Below, one piece after another: positions 1 through 11,136 of a DNA stretch of 64,000 bases. The position numbers were made by a program, and so were the translations under genes. The notes beneath the pieces are model-generated. The model ran no database searches. It saw only the letters and a list, made by a program, of their open reading frames with translations, and was not told the origin of the DNA. Each line of letters opens with the position of its first letter. Position 1 is the stretch's first letter. The DNA comes from Tetrapyrgos nigripes (Eukaryota > Basidiomycota > Agaricomycetes > Agaricales > Campanellaceae), in the NCBI GenBank assembly GCA_013368315.1, contig JAACJM010000059.1, positions 344,677 to 408,676 of the forward strand. The letters run 5' to 3'.

Positions 1-1150
1 TCTTTCGAAGCAGGTGAAATGTATACGTTCTTCTCTGCTTCTTCCTTTGGCAAGTTTCCTAGGACGGCGCGAACGCAATAGTCTGTAGGTTGGATGAAGG
101 GGCCCACGATATCTGATCTCTGGAAGAGAGTCATCGAGGAGGTTGGAGTGACATGGGACATCCCCCAGTCGACCGCTGGGGACTCGAGCCAAAGGGCTCT
201 AGGGAGAGGAAGGCTCAAACCCGAACCGCTACGACGGTGAAGGCCTTGCCGAATAATATAAAGCACCATGCCCACTGCCAACGATCCACCAGCTGAACTA
301 CCACTGACAATGATATCGTTTGGATCGACGCCGAGAGTGTGGACGAGATAGTAGTACCCTGATAGAACGTCAGTGAGGCCTGCGGGGAAGCTGTTGGCTA
401 AAGGGTATGGAGAAGCTTGGGCAAGACGATATTCCATGGCGAAAACATTGGCGCCTGGGCAGTGTTTAATGATCGGGATGGAGGTTTCTAGGGCGAGAGG
501 GTCAGAAGGATGGGCAGAGCCTAACTGTTATCATCATGGGACAATATGGATCGGTTTGGTTGAGGGCCAAGTCAGTATGTAAGTATCCTAGGTAGTAGGT
601 AACACTCACGACAAAACCTCCTCCTGCAGTAAACCGGACAGACATAAATATACAGCTCGTATTCTTCACGTCAAGCAGAGAAAAGCAACAAAAACATACC
701 GTGCATAAAGTAAAACATCTTCTTGCCAGGTGGAGGCTTTTTAAATCCTTCTTCGAGTACTCCAGGCCCATACCAATATCCCCACCTCCTCTCTGGTTTG
801 ATACCGTTCAACTGAGCAGCCTCTTTCACGTCCCCAACAATTCCTTCCTCAGGTATAGGTTCAACAAAACTGAACCCAACACCAAACCGTTTCCTAGCAG
901 ATTCAGCTCCTTTGTCTGGAGAAAGCTGGGGAGGAATTCCAGTCTGTCCTACAAAGACGATAACTTGTCTATACAAGTCCACATAGACTGCACGCGCCAA
1001 GCTCCAAGTCGGTCTTGGTCGGATGAATATGGCGCGAAGGATAAAGAAGGGTAGTTTGATGAACGGGATCGTGATAAGGTTGTAGAGGGTGTAGAGGAGT
1101 TTGAGAGGTTGCCGGCGGAAACGAAAAGTGAAGTTGGTTTGAGAAGACAT
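1..1150 (-). CDS. alpha/beta hydrolase (fold-3, HSL-like), C-terminus off the window
   Basis: The start codon is at 1150 and the gene runs off the left edge. Three exons: 700-1150, 610-623 and 1-524. Residues 20-45 form a hydrophobic N-terminal segment, so membrane anchoring or ER targeting is likely. The 14-nt middle exon completes the oxyanion-hole motif HGGGFV (H at residue 150), and exon 3 carries the nucleophile elbow GSSAGG followed by an EYRLA-like stretch typical of the hormone-sensitive-lipase group (EYRLA precedes it). Joining the exons gives one open frame with consensus GT-AG borders. Members of this family hydrolyse esters of small or steryl substrates; the substrate here cannot be told. 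The catalytic Asp and His lie beyond the window edge. Family assignment is firm, specificity unknown. Confidence 0.85.
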
Positions 1151-2298
1151 CTTGATGATTAGGGAAAGAAAGGAATCCCTGGTTGCTCACAGCAGCGGAT
1201 AGACGGCATTACTTATGTATGCATGTGTAACGGTAACTTGATTGGAACCCGTTGACTCATGAGGATGATGCTGAGAAAAACCGCTTTCTCGGGTGTCCGA
1301 GGTACCGAGCATTACCTCAGACCTTGCGCGGAGGAGGATTTTTAGAATCACGCAATCTCACTCCCACATTCTATCAGTGTCTCTCAATATAGTATTCAGT
1401 GTCACGAAGTTGACGTGCTCGATTTCATTGGTTAGGACTTGGAGTGGACATAGCTATACAGCGTCTACACCACAGCGTCTACACCCGGCATGTTCGTAGA
1501 GGACCACGCTGTGTATATCTATCTATCTATATATTAGACTGCCATCACGATATACGCAAAAAATCTCAAAAAGCTCACCAACGAAATGGTCTGCAAAGGA
1601 GATACGGGTTCAGAAGGTCTGGATGGTTGGGGAGGATCATTACAGGTGTTCAAGAATGTGGTATTGTAGTATCCGTCTCATCATTCAGAGAACACTCGTT
1701 CTGATGAGGTGCAGGAGGGGGATTACGTGGTGTTGTATGAGGGTGATGTGAGGCATACTTACACCGGCTATATAAAAACGGAGATCGATGGGGAAACCAC
1801 CGAGATAGATCAAATATGATATCATGAAGATGAGACGGGGTCAACTGGTGGTACTACTGGATTTCGTTTCCCTAGTCGCAGCAGAGAAGTGAAGGCGAAT
1901 CAGAGATTGTGGGCGTTCCCGAAGACGAGGGAGGAGAAGGATTCTATTACCACGGCATGGGTTCAAGTGCTGAAACGCCAGATTCCGGGAAGCACCCCGA
2001 TGTACCTACCTAATATATCATCGTCTCCAGGACAGGGAATAACAAAATGAGATATATTTGTGACCCAGCCTGGGTCCCAGATATGCATCCAAATGAATGG
2101 TACATACATCTGGAACTCAGATATTTGACTAGCAAGAAGTACGAAAAAAGATCTCCAATTAGCACATCCGGTCACCTATCTATCGAGCGGTGTTTTCGGT
2201 TTATGAAAGACCCTAAGACCCTGAATACACGCGCCGTCAAACCTTGGCAAAATCAATTGACGACAAGCGCTCTATTGAAGCTCGCAGCATCAACCATC
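1151..2298. other. intergenic, no gene recognised
   Basis: No family is recognised on either strand. A stretch at about 1845-1980 has an open plus-strand frame with protein-like composition but no start, splice context or known motif. Confidence 0.4.
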
Positions 2299-2768
2299 AT
2301 GCCAACAACTGTCTCGTCGTCTGCACAGACGACCACCATGACTTAGGCAGCCAAGATACGGATTGCAACCCCCAAAGACCTCGCTGAAATGAACCAACGA
2401 GTTTTCATCAATAGCCTTCCACCGCAATCCTTCTTCGCCCATCTCCGATCAGTAAGAAATCATCTCCTTCTGCGAGTCGACTCTTCGACCACTCATTCCT
2501 TTGCGACCAGGCCCTTACTACCGAGCCAAAAGACAAGAAGTCTTCGGAGAACCAGAAACATTTCCTCAAGTTCTTCATACGCAGGTCCTGGAGCTTGGAC
2601 GCAAGGATCACAGTCGCAGCCATCACCGAGAACGGGAAGGAAAAGATAGTTGCTTCGACGATTTGGCGACCACCCGTCAAACCTGGTGCGAAACAGCACC
2701 TTCTACCTTTGCTGCTTTGCGTATGGGACTGCTGGGAGTTGTATTCAATTAGGGCGTTGGCATCATGA
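2299..2768 (+). pseudogene. GNAT-family N-acetyltransferase, broken
   Basis: Exon 1 (to 2451) contains a GNAT-like first strand and helix (IRIATPKDLAEMNQ); a 59-nt intron with GTAAGA and CAG borders (2452-2510) joins in frame to exon 2, which gives strands around FLKFFIRRSW and ITVAAITENG ending in IWRPP, as in fungal GNAT proteins. An in-frame TAG at 2344-2346 lies just after the only plausible start codons (2299, 2338), and the acetyl-CoA binding loop (R/Q-x-x-G-x-G/A) is not found before the stop at 2766-2768. Protein-like pieces continue to about 3000 in other frames. It is best read as a decayed or truncated gene; a start at the Met codon 2389 would lose the first strand. Confidence 0.5.
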
Positions 2769-3131
2769 CTATAAGCGCGAACTGACAAAACCAAAAGATT
2801 AGTGACTGACTCAAATGTACAGCGCATTTCGGAGATGATACGGTCGAGCGAAACGGCTCTCGAAGAAGGTTATAAGGAGTGAAATCTGACGTGCTGATTC
2901 AAGTGAATTCCAGCTAGCACAGGGAACTTCAAGGAATCTGGCCCAAGTTCCGTAGCACAAGAGGAGATGATCAGAGAGTCGTGATATCGATCACAGAAGT
3001 TCAAAAGCTCTGCGTGATGATGAACAAACGCACGTAACACGTTTATTAGTTGTGGCATTAATGAGTCTGGCGTTGTGATGATGCAGAGGACACGCCAAAA
3101 ATACCAAACCCCATCACACAAAACTACCGTC

Positions 3132-3200
3132 GGTTATAATCCAATTATGAAGATTATTTCACACTATAGTGTGAAGTAACCGGATTATAACCTTCATAAT
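3132..3200. repeat. cluster of inverted repeats and a perfect 18-bp palindrome
   Basis: GGTTATAATCC at 3132-3142 is repeated inverted at 3182-3192, ATTATGAAG at 3144-3152 is inverted at 3192-3200, and TTCACACTATAGTGTGAA at 3158-3175 is a perfect palindrome. More TTATAA-type words follow to 3265. It may be the remnant of a small inverted-repeat transposon or a cruciform-forming site. Confidence 0.5.
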
Positions 3201-3265
3201 ACCCTTATAATATGATTATAACTATGTTACAACCTGGTTACCACTATTGTGAGGGTTATAACAGA

Positions 3266-4319
3266 CAGTAATTTTGTCTGATCGGCGGCCCTTTCCTGAT
3301 ATTCGGGCAATTATACAGCTAGGTCGGAGTAAACCCCAATTCCACCTCACCAAAGACTATGTCGCTTTTGATCAAGGTAAGTTGAAGCACCGGAGAATGC
3401 TCTGATGCAAAACAGGCCTGTGGCACGAATATCAACGCACAGATAGCTTTCCTTAAGAGCCTATTGTGACTTATGCACCTGATTCACGTCCAAATTATGA
3501 AAAAGCAGATTTCATCGTGGGCTGCTTCGAGATGCTACGTAGTTCTGTCCCAATTGCACAACTAAATCTATTCCAATGCCGGTCGTCGTGCTATTGAGTC
3601 GCAGGGCATCATAGCGCGGTCAAGTAAGGTGAATCATCATGATGAAAACAATCAGTTAAATAAATTATCGAAGTTGAGCTCTCTTTCCAAATTTGTTGTC
3701 TGCTGACACATGTGAAGGATCAACGCCTTCAAGTGAGCTGGTTCACACTTCTTCCAGATCCGATTACTGAGGACGCAACCTTGCCAGTGTATTAGGATGC
3801 TGTACCGCAATAGAATTTTTGTCCTATTTTACGTTGGATGTTGTTCCATCAGAAGCATCATGATGGCTAGCACCCGTAGGCATTAGATAGAGGGGTCCAA
3901 AATAAATACCGTGCAAGTAACCATCATTGATGAACAAGCTCATGTTGAATATCATTGGGGTACTGAATCGTCGACCGTGTGGGTTACTCGTATTTGATGA
4001 TGATGGGTTTCACGTTCCCTTTTTTCTATACCAGTTTCGGTGGGTCATTATTCATACACAGACGTACCTGCCTTACTGATTGCTTTGAAAATAAAGTCCT
4101 CTCACCCCTTCCCCCCCATACGAATGGCTGACTGATGGGCTACCTTTGATGGGCTACCTGAAATAGCACTGCCATGCTCCAACCTTACCGTAAGGGGAAG
4201 ATTGATGGCTGTTAGGTAATTATACAATTGCCATATATACAGCTACTTGCATATATATATGCTCTGAGAAAAGTTGCAACTCGGAGTACTGCCCACAATC
4301 TGCATTGTACAACCACACC
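3266..4319. other. intergenic, no gene recognised
   Basis: No open frame with recognisable family features. The last 120 bases are presumably the promoter of the DUF6534 gene; no clear TATA box stands out. Confidence 0.35.
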
Positions 4320-6073
4320 ATGTCTGGACCTGACGGCATCCCTCCAACTTCCATTCCACTCGGAGTAGACATTTCTAACCCTTTCAATCCGTTGTTTGCC
4401 GGCGTCATTCTCTCTTGCATGTAAGTAGGTCAGGAATTGGGGGTCTTATTGCAATTTTTCGATAATCTATTTACTGCCACAGAGGCCTTGGAATAATTCT
4501 TGGCCAGACTTGGACATATATCTTTCATAATCATGATGTATGGATGCTGAGAGCATTGGTAGGCTTCAGTATGTTTGTGTCTTAGCTGAAGACAGTATTG
4601 ATTGTGTGATACAGGTGCTTCTTGTATTGTGAGCAGTCCTTTCATCCTGTTTGCTAATGCTCTATTGATCTAAGTCATTTTTTTGTGTAGTCTATTGGAG
4701 GTAGCATTCACCTGCTCAGATGTGGAGGCTATACAGCACTATCTTGTAAGCCAAATATTTTATTAAAAGCATGTTTTGCAGCTGACTATCTGTCTTTGAA
4801 TAGGTAGCAAACTTTGGAAATTTAGCCTTGCTCAGCCAAGTCACTACGTGAGAGATTGATTCAGCCTTCAAGCCTGGAAATTTCACTGACAATGCTTTGT
4901 AGTGGGACAGTAGTTGGTCAGACAGTGACATCTATCAGCATATTTTGTGTCCATTGTTTTTTTATGACTCGGGTATGGCTGAGTAAGTAATATTTGTAAT
5001 GGCCACACTGATAGCTTACTGATTTGCAAATTGCAAACAGTTGGAAAATTCCGTTGGAGTGTGCTGCCTATTGTAAGTCTAACCTTTAGGTTCTATGACA
5101 TGTGGTCATTGTATGTTGATGGTAAATGTCAGGGAGGCTTGGCTACTGCTGCTTTAGGTGCGTTATAAATTTTTGCATATACTGGAATTGACATGTTTGA
5201 CTAACAATTGTTTCGTGAATAGCTGCTGGACTTTTTATTGCAGCTCGCAGTGCAATACACCATGATACATTTCAGAACCCTGTCTACAAGGTGAGTTAGT
5301 CCAAATGATAATAATGTCAAAGCTGTCACTGTCTGAACATGTTAACTGGTTTAGTTGCCATTTGGAATTGAAACGGGTTGTGCAGCAGCTGCAGATATCT
5401 TAGTAACATTCCAACTTTGCTATCACTTTCTCAATGTCCGGACTGAAATTAAAAGGTAAGCATTAATGAAATTACTGAAACTTGTAATAACTGAAAATTT
5501 AACATCAACTTGATCATCCAGAACAAATAAAATCATTGAGCAACTCTTTCAGCATATGCTTACTCGTGGTGTTTTTGTCACCATGGGTCAGATTTGCTTG
5601 ATTGTATCCTACTATGCTGGAAGTGAAAACTTATACTGGCAAGTTCAAATTTTATGGCCTCTTGAACCGCTGAAATGACAAAGCGTATACCAATCAGGAT
5701 GCCTTTCTATTTCATTTTGAGCAAAAACTATGCAATCACTATGTGTAAGCCTGCAGGATCTTGACATACTTTCCAGATAACCACTCACTCCACTTCTAGT
5801 TGCCATTCTCAACTCTCGGGACAAGTTCCGCAAAATTGCAGGAGATGTTATTACAGACAGCAACTTCAGCTATGTGCTGAACACCAGAACACAAACAGGT
5901 CGATCTGGAGATACAATCAGCTTCAATCAGCCTGAGTCCAGAAACATTACTGAGGTTTGCCTTTTTGATAACACTTCCATAGTACTTCTTACTGACTATG
6001 ATCCAATATGTAGAATGAAGATGATAGAAATGGACAGCAGAAAATCCAGACCCTTATCACACCTGACCATTGA
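4320..6073 (+). CDS. DUF6534-type multi-pass membrane protein, 14 exons
   Basis: Joining 4320-4420, 4483-4558, 4615-4628, 4691-4745, 4804-4847, 4903-4982, 5041-5072, 5133-5157, 5223-5290, 5355-5455, 5522-5638, 5698-5744, 5800-5954 and 6014-6073 gives one open frame of 324 residues, a usual length for this agaricomycete family. Landmarks in order: an N-terminal NPLFAGVIL segment, the helix GLGIILGQTWTYIF, the YLVANFGNLALL element, a helix ending FFMTRVWL, and the C-terminal YFILSKNYAITM-x-AILNSRDKFR block that marks DUF6534. About seven transmembrane helices are expected. Exon 3 is only 14 nt, and the intron after 5638 starts with GC. The family's function is unknown and a receptor-like role is often guessed. 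No lesion is seen, so the gene is probably functional. Confidence 0.85.
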
Positions 6074-6128
6074 ATATTGATGCAGAAACCTGTTGTTACA
6101 TGTATAATATTGCGTGTATACTTATAAA

Positions 6129-6500
6129 TTATTTTGGAAGTCCATCCAACTTTCCAAAGCTATTATGCCCTCCCTTCAAAGCGAAGAATAAAACCAGTTG
6201 TGAAGAATCAGTAGCTTCCATATGAGTCCCATTTGGCAAAATGAGGACATAGGAGACCACATCTACAGCCAGTCCAGAGTAATCTGTAATGGAATATGTC
6301 CACTGACTACAGTTCAATTTAGAGGATCCAATTTACCCCACACTTGATCCCAGATCGCACCTGGACCAACTATCACAGTTGTTGAGTATGCGTTGCTATA
6401 AAGTGTACACGGTTCCGTTTAGTTCCATTTGAGAGCATCAAGATGGATCTGGAGGAACTGAGACTGGAAGAAGGATTTGCAATTTGCTGATCCCCAACTC
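6129..6500 (-). pseudogene. FAD-binding (PCMH-type) oxidoreductase relic
   Basis: On the minus strand, one frame reads VIVGPGAIWDQVWGKLDP, the strand-loop that precedes the FAD-contacting TVVGGR region of berberine-bridge-like oxidases. After stops and a frame change it continues as VVSYVLILPNGT and then LFFALKGGHNSFG, the LfwALRGGggnFG signature. Neither end of the protein is present and at least one stop and one frameshift separate the two blocks. It is an inactive internal fragment. The rest of the gene was not found nearby. Confidence 0.6.
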
Positions 6501-6916
6501 CGACCAAAAAGGGAGGAGGAAGTGTTGAACCGGGTGACATCATGCCGCCATGGCTGAAGGGAGTTTAAAAACATCAGTATTCTCACAGATTACTGGTAGC
6601 TGGTTTGAACTGGTCCACTGGTGAAAAAATGAACTCACTGGCTACTTATCTTCTTGAGGCTCAAAAGTGAGATTAAAGTTCTTCACGAGTCCCGGTCAGT
6701 TGCAGGCACCCACTGGTAGACTTGACAAATAACCTGCAGTTCCCGGTTAATTTTTCTCATGGCTCGTGAGCAGGTCACAGATAGGAGATTCTGTTTTCAA
6801 CACTACCCATACAGGTCAGACAGAATATAATAGTGTTAATTATATTCCACGAGGTAAAACACCTCGACCTCAAAAGCAAAGTATAAATAATACTCTATTC
6901 TAAATTTGAAACCCAT
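6501..6916. other. no gene recognised
   Basis: AT-rich sequence without an open frame of note on either strand; perhaps more of the preceding relic beyond recognition. Confidence 0.3.
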
Positions 6917-8191
6917 CTAACAATCCCGGAATCTCACCATCCTCGCAGTCCACCACTTCTGTGCCAGATGATAGCAGTGAAGGCGAAAATTCTTGACTAT
7001 CTTGGTTGTATTGTCCTCAGGCCTTGGTTGCCGTAAGGGTGTTTCAACCCGGAAGACTTGCGATTGCGATTGCGAAAGAAGACATTGAAACCGCCTGGAC
7101 AGTAGGGCGTCTTCATCTTTAAACAGGCGAGTTTCTTGTACCATAAAGATGTCAACGCCTTCAAAGTGTTCGGAGAATTCGGGGTGGCAGAAGTTACTAG
7201 CGTCGAGGCGACTACCCAAGTTCCAGCTTCGTACTTTCAGAATATCCAAATGATTGTTATGATTGTGAGGTGAGCTAGGGGATACAGGTGAGATATTGGT
7301 GAGGTGGATACACGAAAGGCAGTATGAGGTACAGTATGAAAAGAGGATACATGAGGGGTAGAGTACAGAAGACTAGACTCAAGAAGGCGACGAGATGGAA
7401 TCTGCGTCCTAAACCGTCAATCGACTCAGTCTGAGCCATCAACAGAAGAGAAGTACACATGGATATCACTGAGAATAGGGAAGGAAGAGGCAGGACAGTT
7501 CCATAGTGATACAAAAGTTTGGGCATCAGATATAGTAGATAAAGAGAGAAGAGAGTGAGTATAAGCAGGGCACGTTATGATACGACTAGGTAGAGGTAAG
7601 ATAGCCGGGGAGGCGAAGGAATTAATATCCTCAACCCAGGTGAGAACCTCATTGTTAGGAAGAAGGTCGTTGGGTACGCGAGAGCGCAGACAAACAAGAG
7701 TCGACGACTCATACGGAGTCATAGAAGGTAGATGCGTCTTCGCCGAAGTAGAGGACATAGAATCGTCATCGGATGCGTTGTGATGACCGTCAGGAGTCTT
7801 GTCAATGCGGTCAAGTAGGGAGGGTGGAGGCGGGATGGGGGGATAGAGGGGCAGGAGAAACGTTAGAGGAACAGGGAGGAGTCACACTCGGAGAACGCAG
7901 ATGGTGGAGAGGAGAGGCATGACCAGAACACTGACGAAGCCATTGGTCACTACGACGACTGTATGACTGGGATGAGGAGGTGGACACAGGAGAGGTGGGA
8001 GAAGGTGTTTTTTGCAGAGATGGAGGAGTATGAAGAGGAGATGGGGTATAAGGAGATGGGGAGGAAGGAGAAGGTCGGTGGAGCATGTGAATGATGTTGT
8101 CGAGTTTAGAGTCAAGACGGTTGAGTTCAGCGCTCATAACGCTGACCTCATCTAAGAGATTATCCTCAACGCGATGGACGTCATCCTGCAC
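6917..8191 (-). mobile_element. non-LTR retrotransposon, 5' part only (ORF1-like and endonuclease start)
   Basis: Minus-strand reading. At 7249-6917 lies the start of an apurinic-type endonuclease domain: LKVRSWNLGSRLD, then VDIFMVQETRLF, matching the SWN and QET motifs of the exonuclease-endonuclease-phosphatase domain that opens ORF2 of LINE elements. Upstream (8191 to about 7430) are pieces of an ORF1-like protein: a coiled coil rich in Leu and Asp (VSVMSAELNRLDSKLDNII), then a Ser/Pro-rich stretch. The endonuclease breaks off after about 100 residues and no reverse transcriptase follows. It is an inactive fragment. Confidence 0.6.
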
Positions 8192-10119
8192 ACGATAGAT
8201 TTCGTCGTAGAGTTCATCCTGGGTGTGGTGAAGGGTAGAGATGATAACACATACTATATTACTTGTAAGAGTTGCTACTGTTCAATCAGTGCATTGGATA
8301 TATACACAAGAATGTATATGAGTAGTATAGTACTCGAACATCGAACTTAGTAACCTGAGGGACTTGTAATATCCTCTTGTAGGTACTTATTCTTATTTCT
8401 TATCGCGTACATGAACGTTCCCTCTAGTATCACTTTAACTGATAGTTTGGGCTTGCTTTAGTTCTTATTCCCTAGTAAAAACAGACACAATACATCTGTA
8501 TACTTGAATATATCTATGCAATTCAACTAGGTATAATCAAATTTTTGGTAGGTGCATCACTGCTTTTTGAAAAATCCATTCGAGTAGAGTGCATCAGATG
8601 GGGAGGAGACGGGAATCTGATGGAAGCCGGTACCGACAATGGTGATTATTAACAGAGGTGCAAAGGTGGAGGCACTGCGCTGATACGCCTGGATTTTGTT
8701 GCAAAATCCAAAGCAGAAACTCTATAAAGAAACCCTAGTTTTGAATATATTTAAGGGAACTTTGAGTACTAGAGTGAGCCCGAACTACTAGTAAGAGTAC
8801 TAGTAGCCAGTTATAGAACTAAGCCAAATACTTGCAGACAGAAGAATTCGTGCCAAGTATGATAGTGAATGTCTACAGCATAGGAGTTACATCCACCTGT
8901 AAAGAGAGTAAAAGACTCCACAAAGGCCCTATGTTGGCTGAATTACTATGTACGACCCAAGGGAATATTAGGTCACCCCTAAACACCTCTTCAACGTGAT
9001 CAGTGTGTTCCTTGCCACTAGAAAAGTGTCAGCAGAAGAAATGATAAAGACAACAAGTAAGCCTTATGTCTGGCTGGGGCCTATGACTGTGCTATGACTC
9101 TTATGGATCATTCTGAGAAGGATAACCAATCTAACAAGCCAATGACGGACAAAATTTATAATACCTATGCCCACAGCCGCCTTATGTAGCATATGGAAGG
9201 GATGTGTAAGATAGGTAAACGGTAGAACTATGCCCCATGCTTTATGTATCTGTAAACATATAAAAGCCTCTAGTAGTATAGAGGAGACCTTAGATTAGTA
9301 CCCCTGCTGTATACACTAAAGCCTTGAACAGAGCTTTGTTGGTGATAGCATCAGTTCGGAAAACGTCTACTTTGAAATCAAACGAACTTAGAACCTTTTG
9401 AACCCTTGCCTGCTGGTTTAGCGTGTTTTGAACTAGACTTGAACTTTGTGAATTGAACTTGTGTTGGACTGTGTTTGCGTGCTTTGGAATTGTTTTGGAC
9501 TGTGTTTGTGTCCTTGTTGAATTGTTTTAAGGCTGCGTTTGCGCCTTCTGTTGAATTTGCATACTTTGAGTTGCCCGCTGGGTCTCTGTTTGAAAGAACT
9601 TCACCATTTGGTGACCGGACTTGTGTCCACTGCTTGTTGTTGCAAGCAAAACCTATAAAAAACCCCAAAGTGTTCATCTTTTTACACTTGAGAACCTCTT
9701 TCTTTGTGTCAATAGCCTGTATTGCATCTACAGCAGATACACTCGTGTCAAATTATATAGTTTCTGGTGGTTGTGTTATGTGTTGCTCTGCTGAGTAGCA
9801 CATATATATATAAACTAGCTTATTATATTGGAGCCCACTGCGAGGGGTATCCAATTGACATAAGAAAAGAACTTTTGAATGTACTTGTAGAGTCCGCTCT
9901 ACAAAAACCAAAATTGGTAGTCACAAGTTAAAGGGTCTACTTGACCATTTAGACAGCCTCTACTGGAAAAAGCTGACTCGAGGACAGTCTAGGCAAACAG
10001 AACAAGAAAATCCTATACAAGCACAATCTTCCGCTTCTGTCTTATTTTGTCCTTATCCAGACAGCCCTGAGCATTCTGAACTTGTTTCAGCTCATAGACA
10101 CTCTAGAAGGATTTCTACT
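8192..10119 (+). other. AT-rich stretch, probable LTR and leader of the gag element below
   Basis: No coding family is recognised. A TATA-like ATATAAAAGCC at about 9256, and a sequence around 9831 (TGGAGCCCACTGCGAGGGG) that sits where a tRNA primer-binding site would be, suggest that part of 9.0-9.8 kb is a long terminal repeat and 9.83-10.12 kb the leader of the gag gene. The matching 3' LTR was not found, so the LTR ends are not defined. Confidence 0.35.
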
Positions 10120-11136
10120 ATGAGTAGTCAAGAAGAATTGGATTCATTTATCAGTGATCTACCTTTGCCACTGAAAGAAATAGAACACTCAGAAAGCAAT
10201 CTTTCCACTTCTGTTTCTATACCAGATGACTATACCAACAGTCAAGAACTTGACCAAACACTCTATTTTTCTGAACCAACCCATGAATCTGAAAATATGT
10301 CTCAACATGGAGATGACGAAGTGCCTGCTGCAGCAGATGATGGAAAATTTCACCCTTGTGCTGAAGCAATGAGGCAGTTGGAGAACGACAAGATTTCTCA
10401 TGCACAGAAATCAGGCATATCTTTCAATATGTCAAACCCTGAACAATTAAATGTCTTTATTCGAGACATGGAAAACCGTTTCAAAAAGTACCAGCTTACA
10501 CATGCAGATGCTAAGATTGACTTTACGCTGCAGTATATGACGTACGATACAGAGAATTTCCATGTCGGAGATGCTAGAGATTGTAACCATGATTGGCAGG
10601 AGTTTGTTAGGCTTTTGAAGGAAGCCTATCCTGAATCTACCCGTGGAGAGAAAGGAAGTGTTTCTCAACTAAAAGAAATAGTTGCACAGAACCGAATCAT
10701 TGTTCTAGGTCAACTGGAACAATTGACAAAGTACAACCGACTGTTTCTGGCAGAACATGCCAAACTCATGAAGCCAGGAAGGGAAATGGTCCTGATTTCA
10801 AATCAGCAGGCAGTAGAAATCTACCTTGGATGCTTTGATGACACAGTCATTACCACAATGTCTGCATTCTTGCCTCCTATTAAGGACTCTAGACATGAGA
10901 AAGATCCTTACCCTCTGAGCGAAATTGTTCAGACAGTGAAAAACGCTTATTGAGCTCAAGTGGCCACTCAGAAGAGCTTGGGAATTACACAACCCACTTT
11001 TTTGAAAGGTGTGGCTAATGAAACTATGACTACAGAAGCATACACTGAGAAACTGTCAATAACTACACGTAGGACCACTACTACAGTAAAGGCAGAGGAG
11101 GATGAATTCATGCAGAAGATGGATTCATCACAAATT
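10120..11136 (+). mobile_element. Ty3/Gypsy-like Gag, interrupted by TGA and a minisatellite
   Basis: An open frame from 10120 encodes an acidic Ser-rich N-terminus, then a capsid-like region: LNVFIRDMENRFKKYQLT, WQEFVRLLKEAYPES, a GSVSQLKEIVAQ stretch and AVEIYLGCF, all familiar from retroelement Gag proteins of agarics. The frame meets TGA at 10951-10953 and then runs on in the same frame as AQVATQKSLGITQPTFLKG, so the TGA looks like a mutated arginine codon (CGA). At 11137 the gene passes into a minisatellite. No zinc knuckle, protease, reverse transcriptase or integrase was found downstream, so the element cannot move by itself. Confidence 0.65.

Noticed and set aside
9378..9798. Overlapping open frames on both strands near 9.4-9.8 kb
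   Set aside because: Low-complexity TTTG-rich sequence in the probable LTR; neither frame resembles a protein family.
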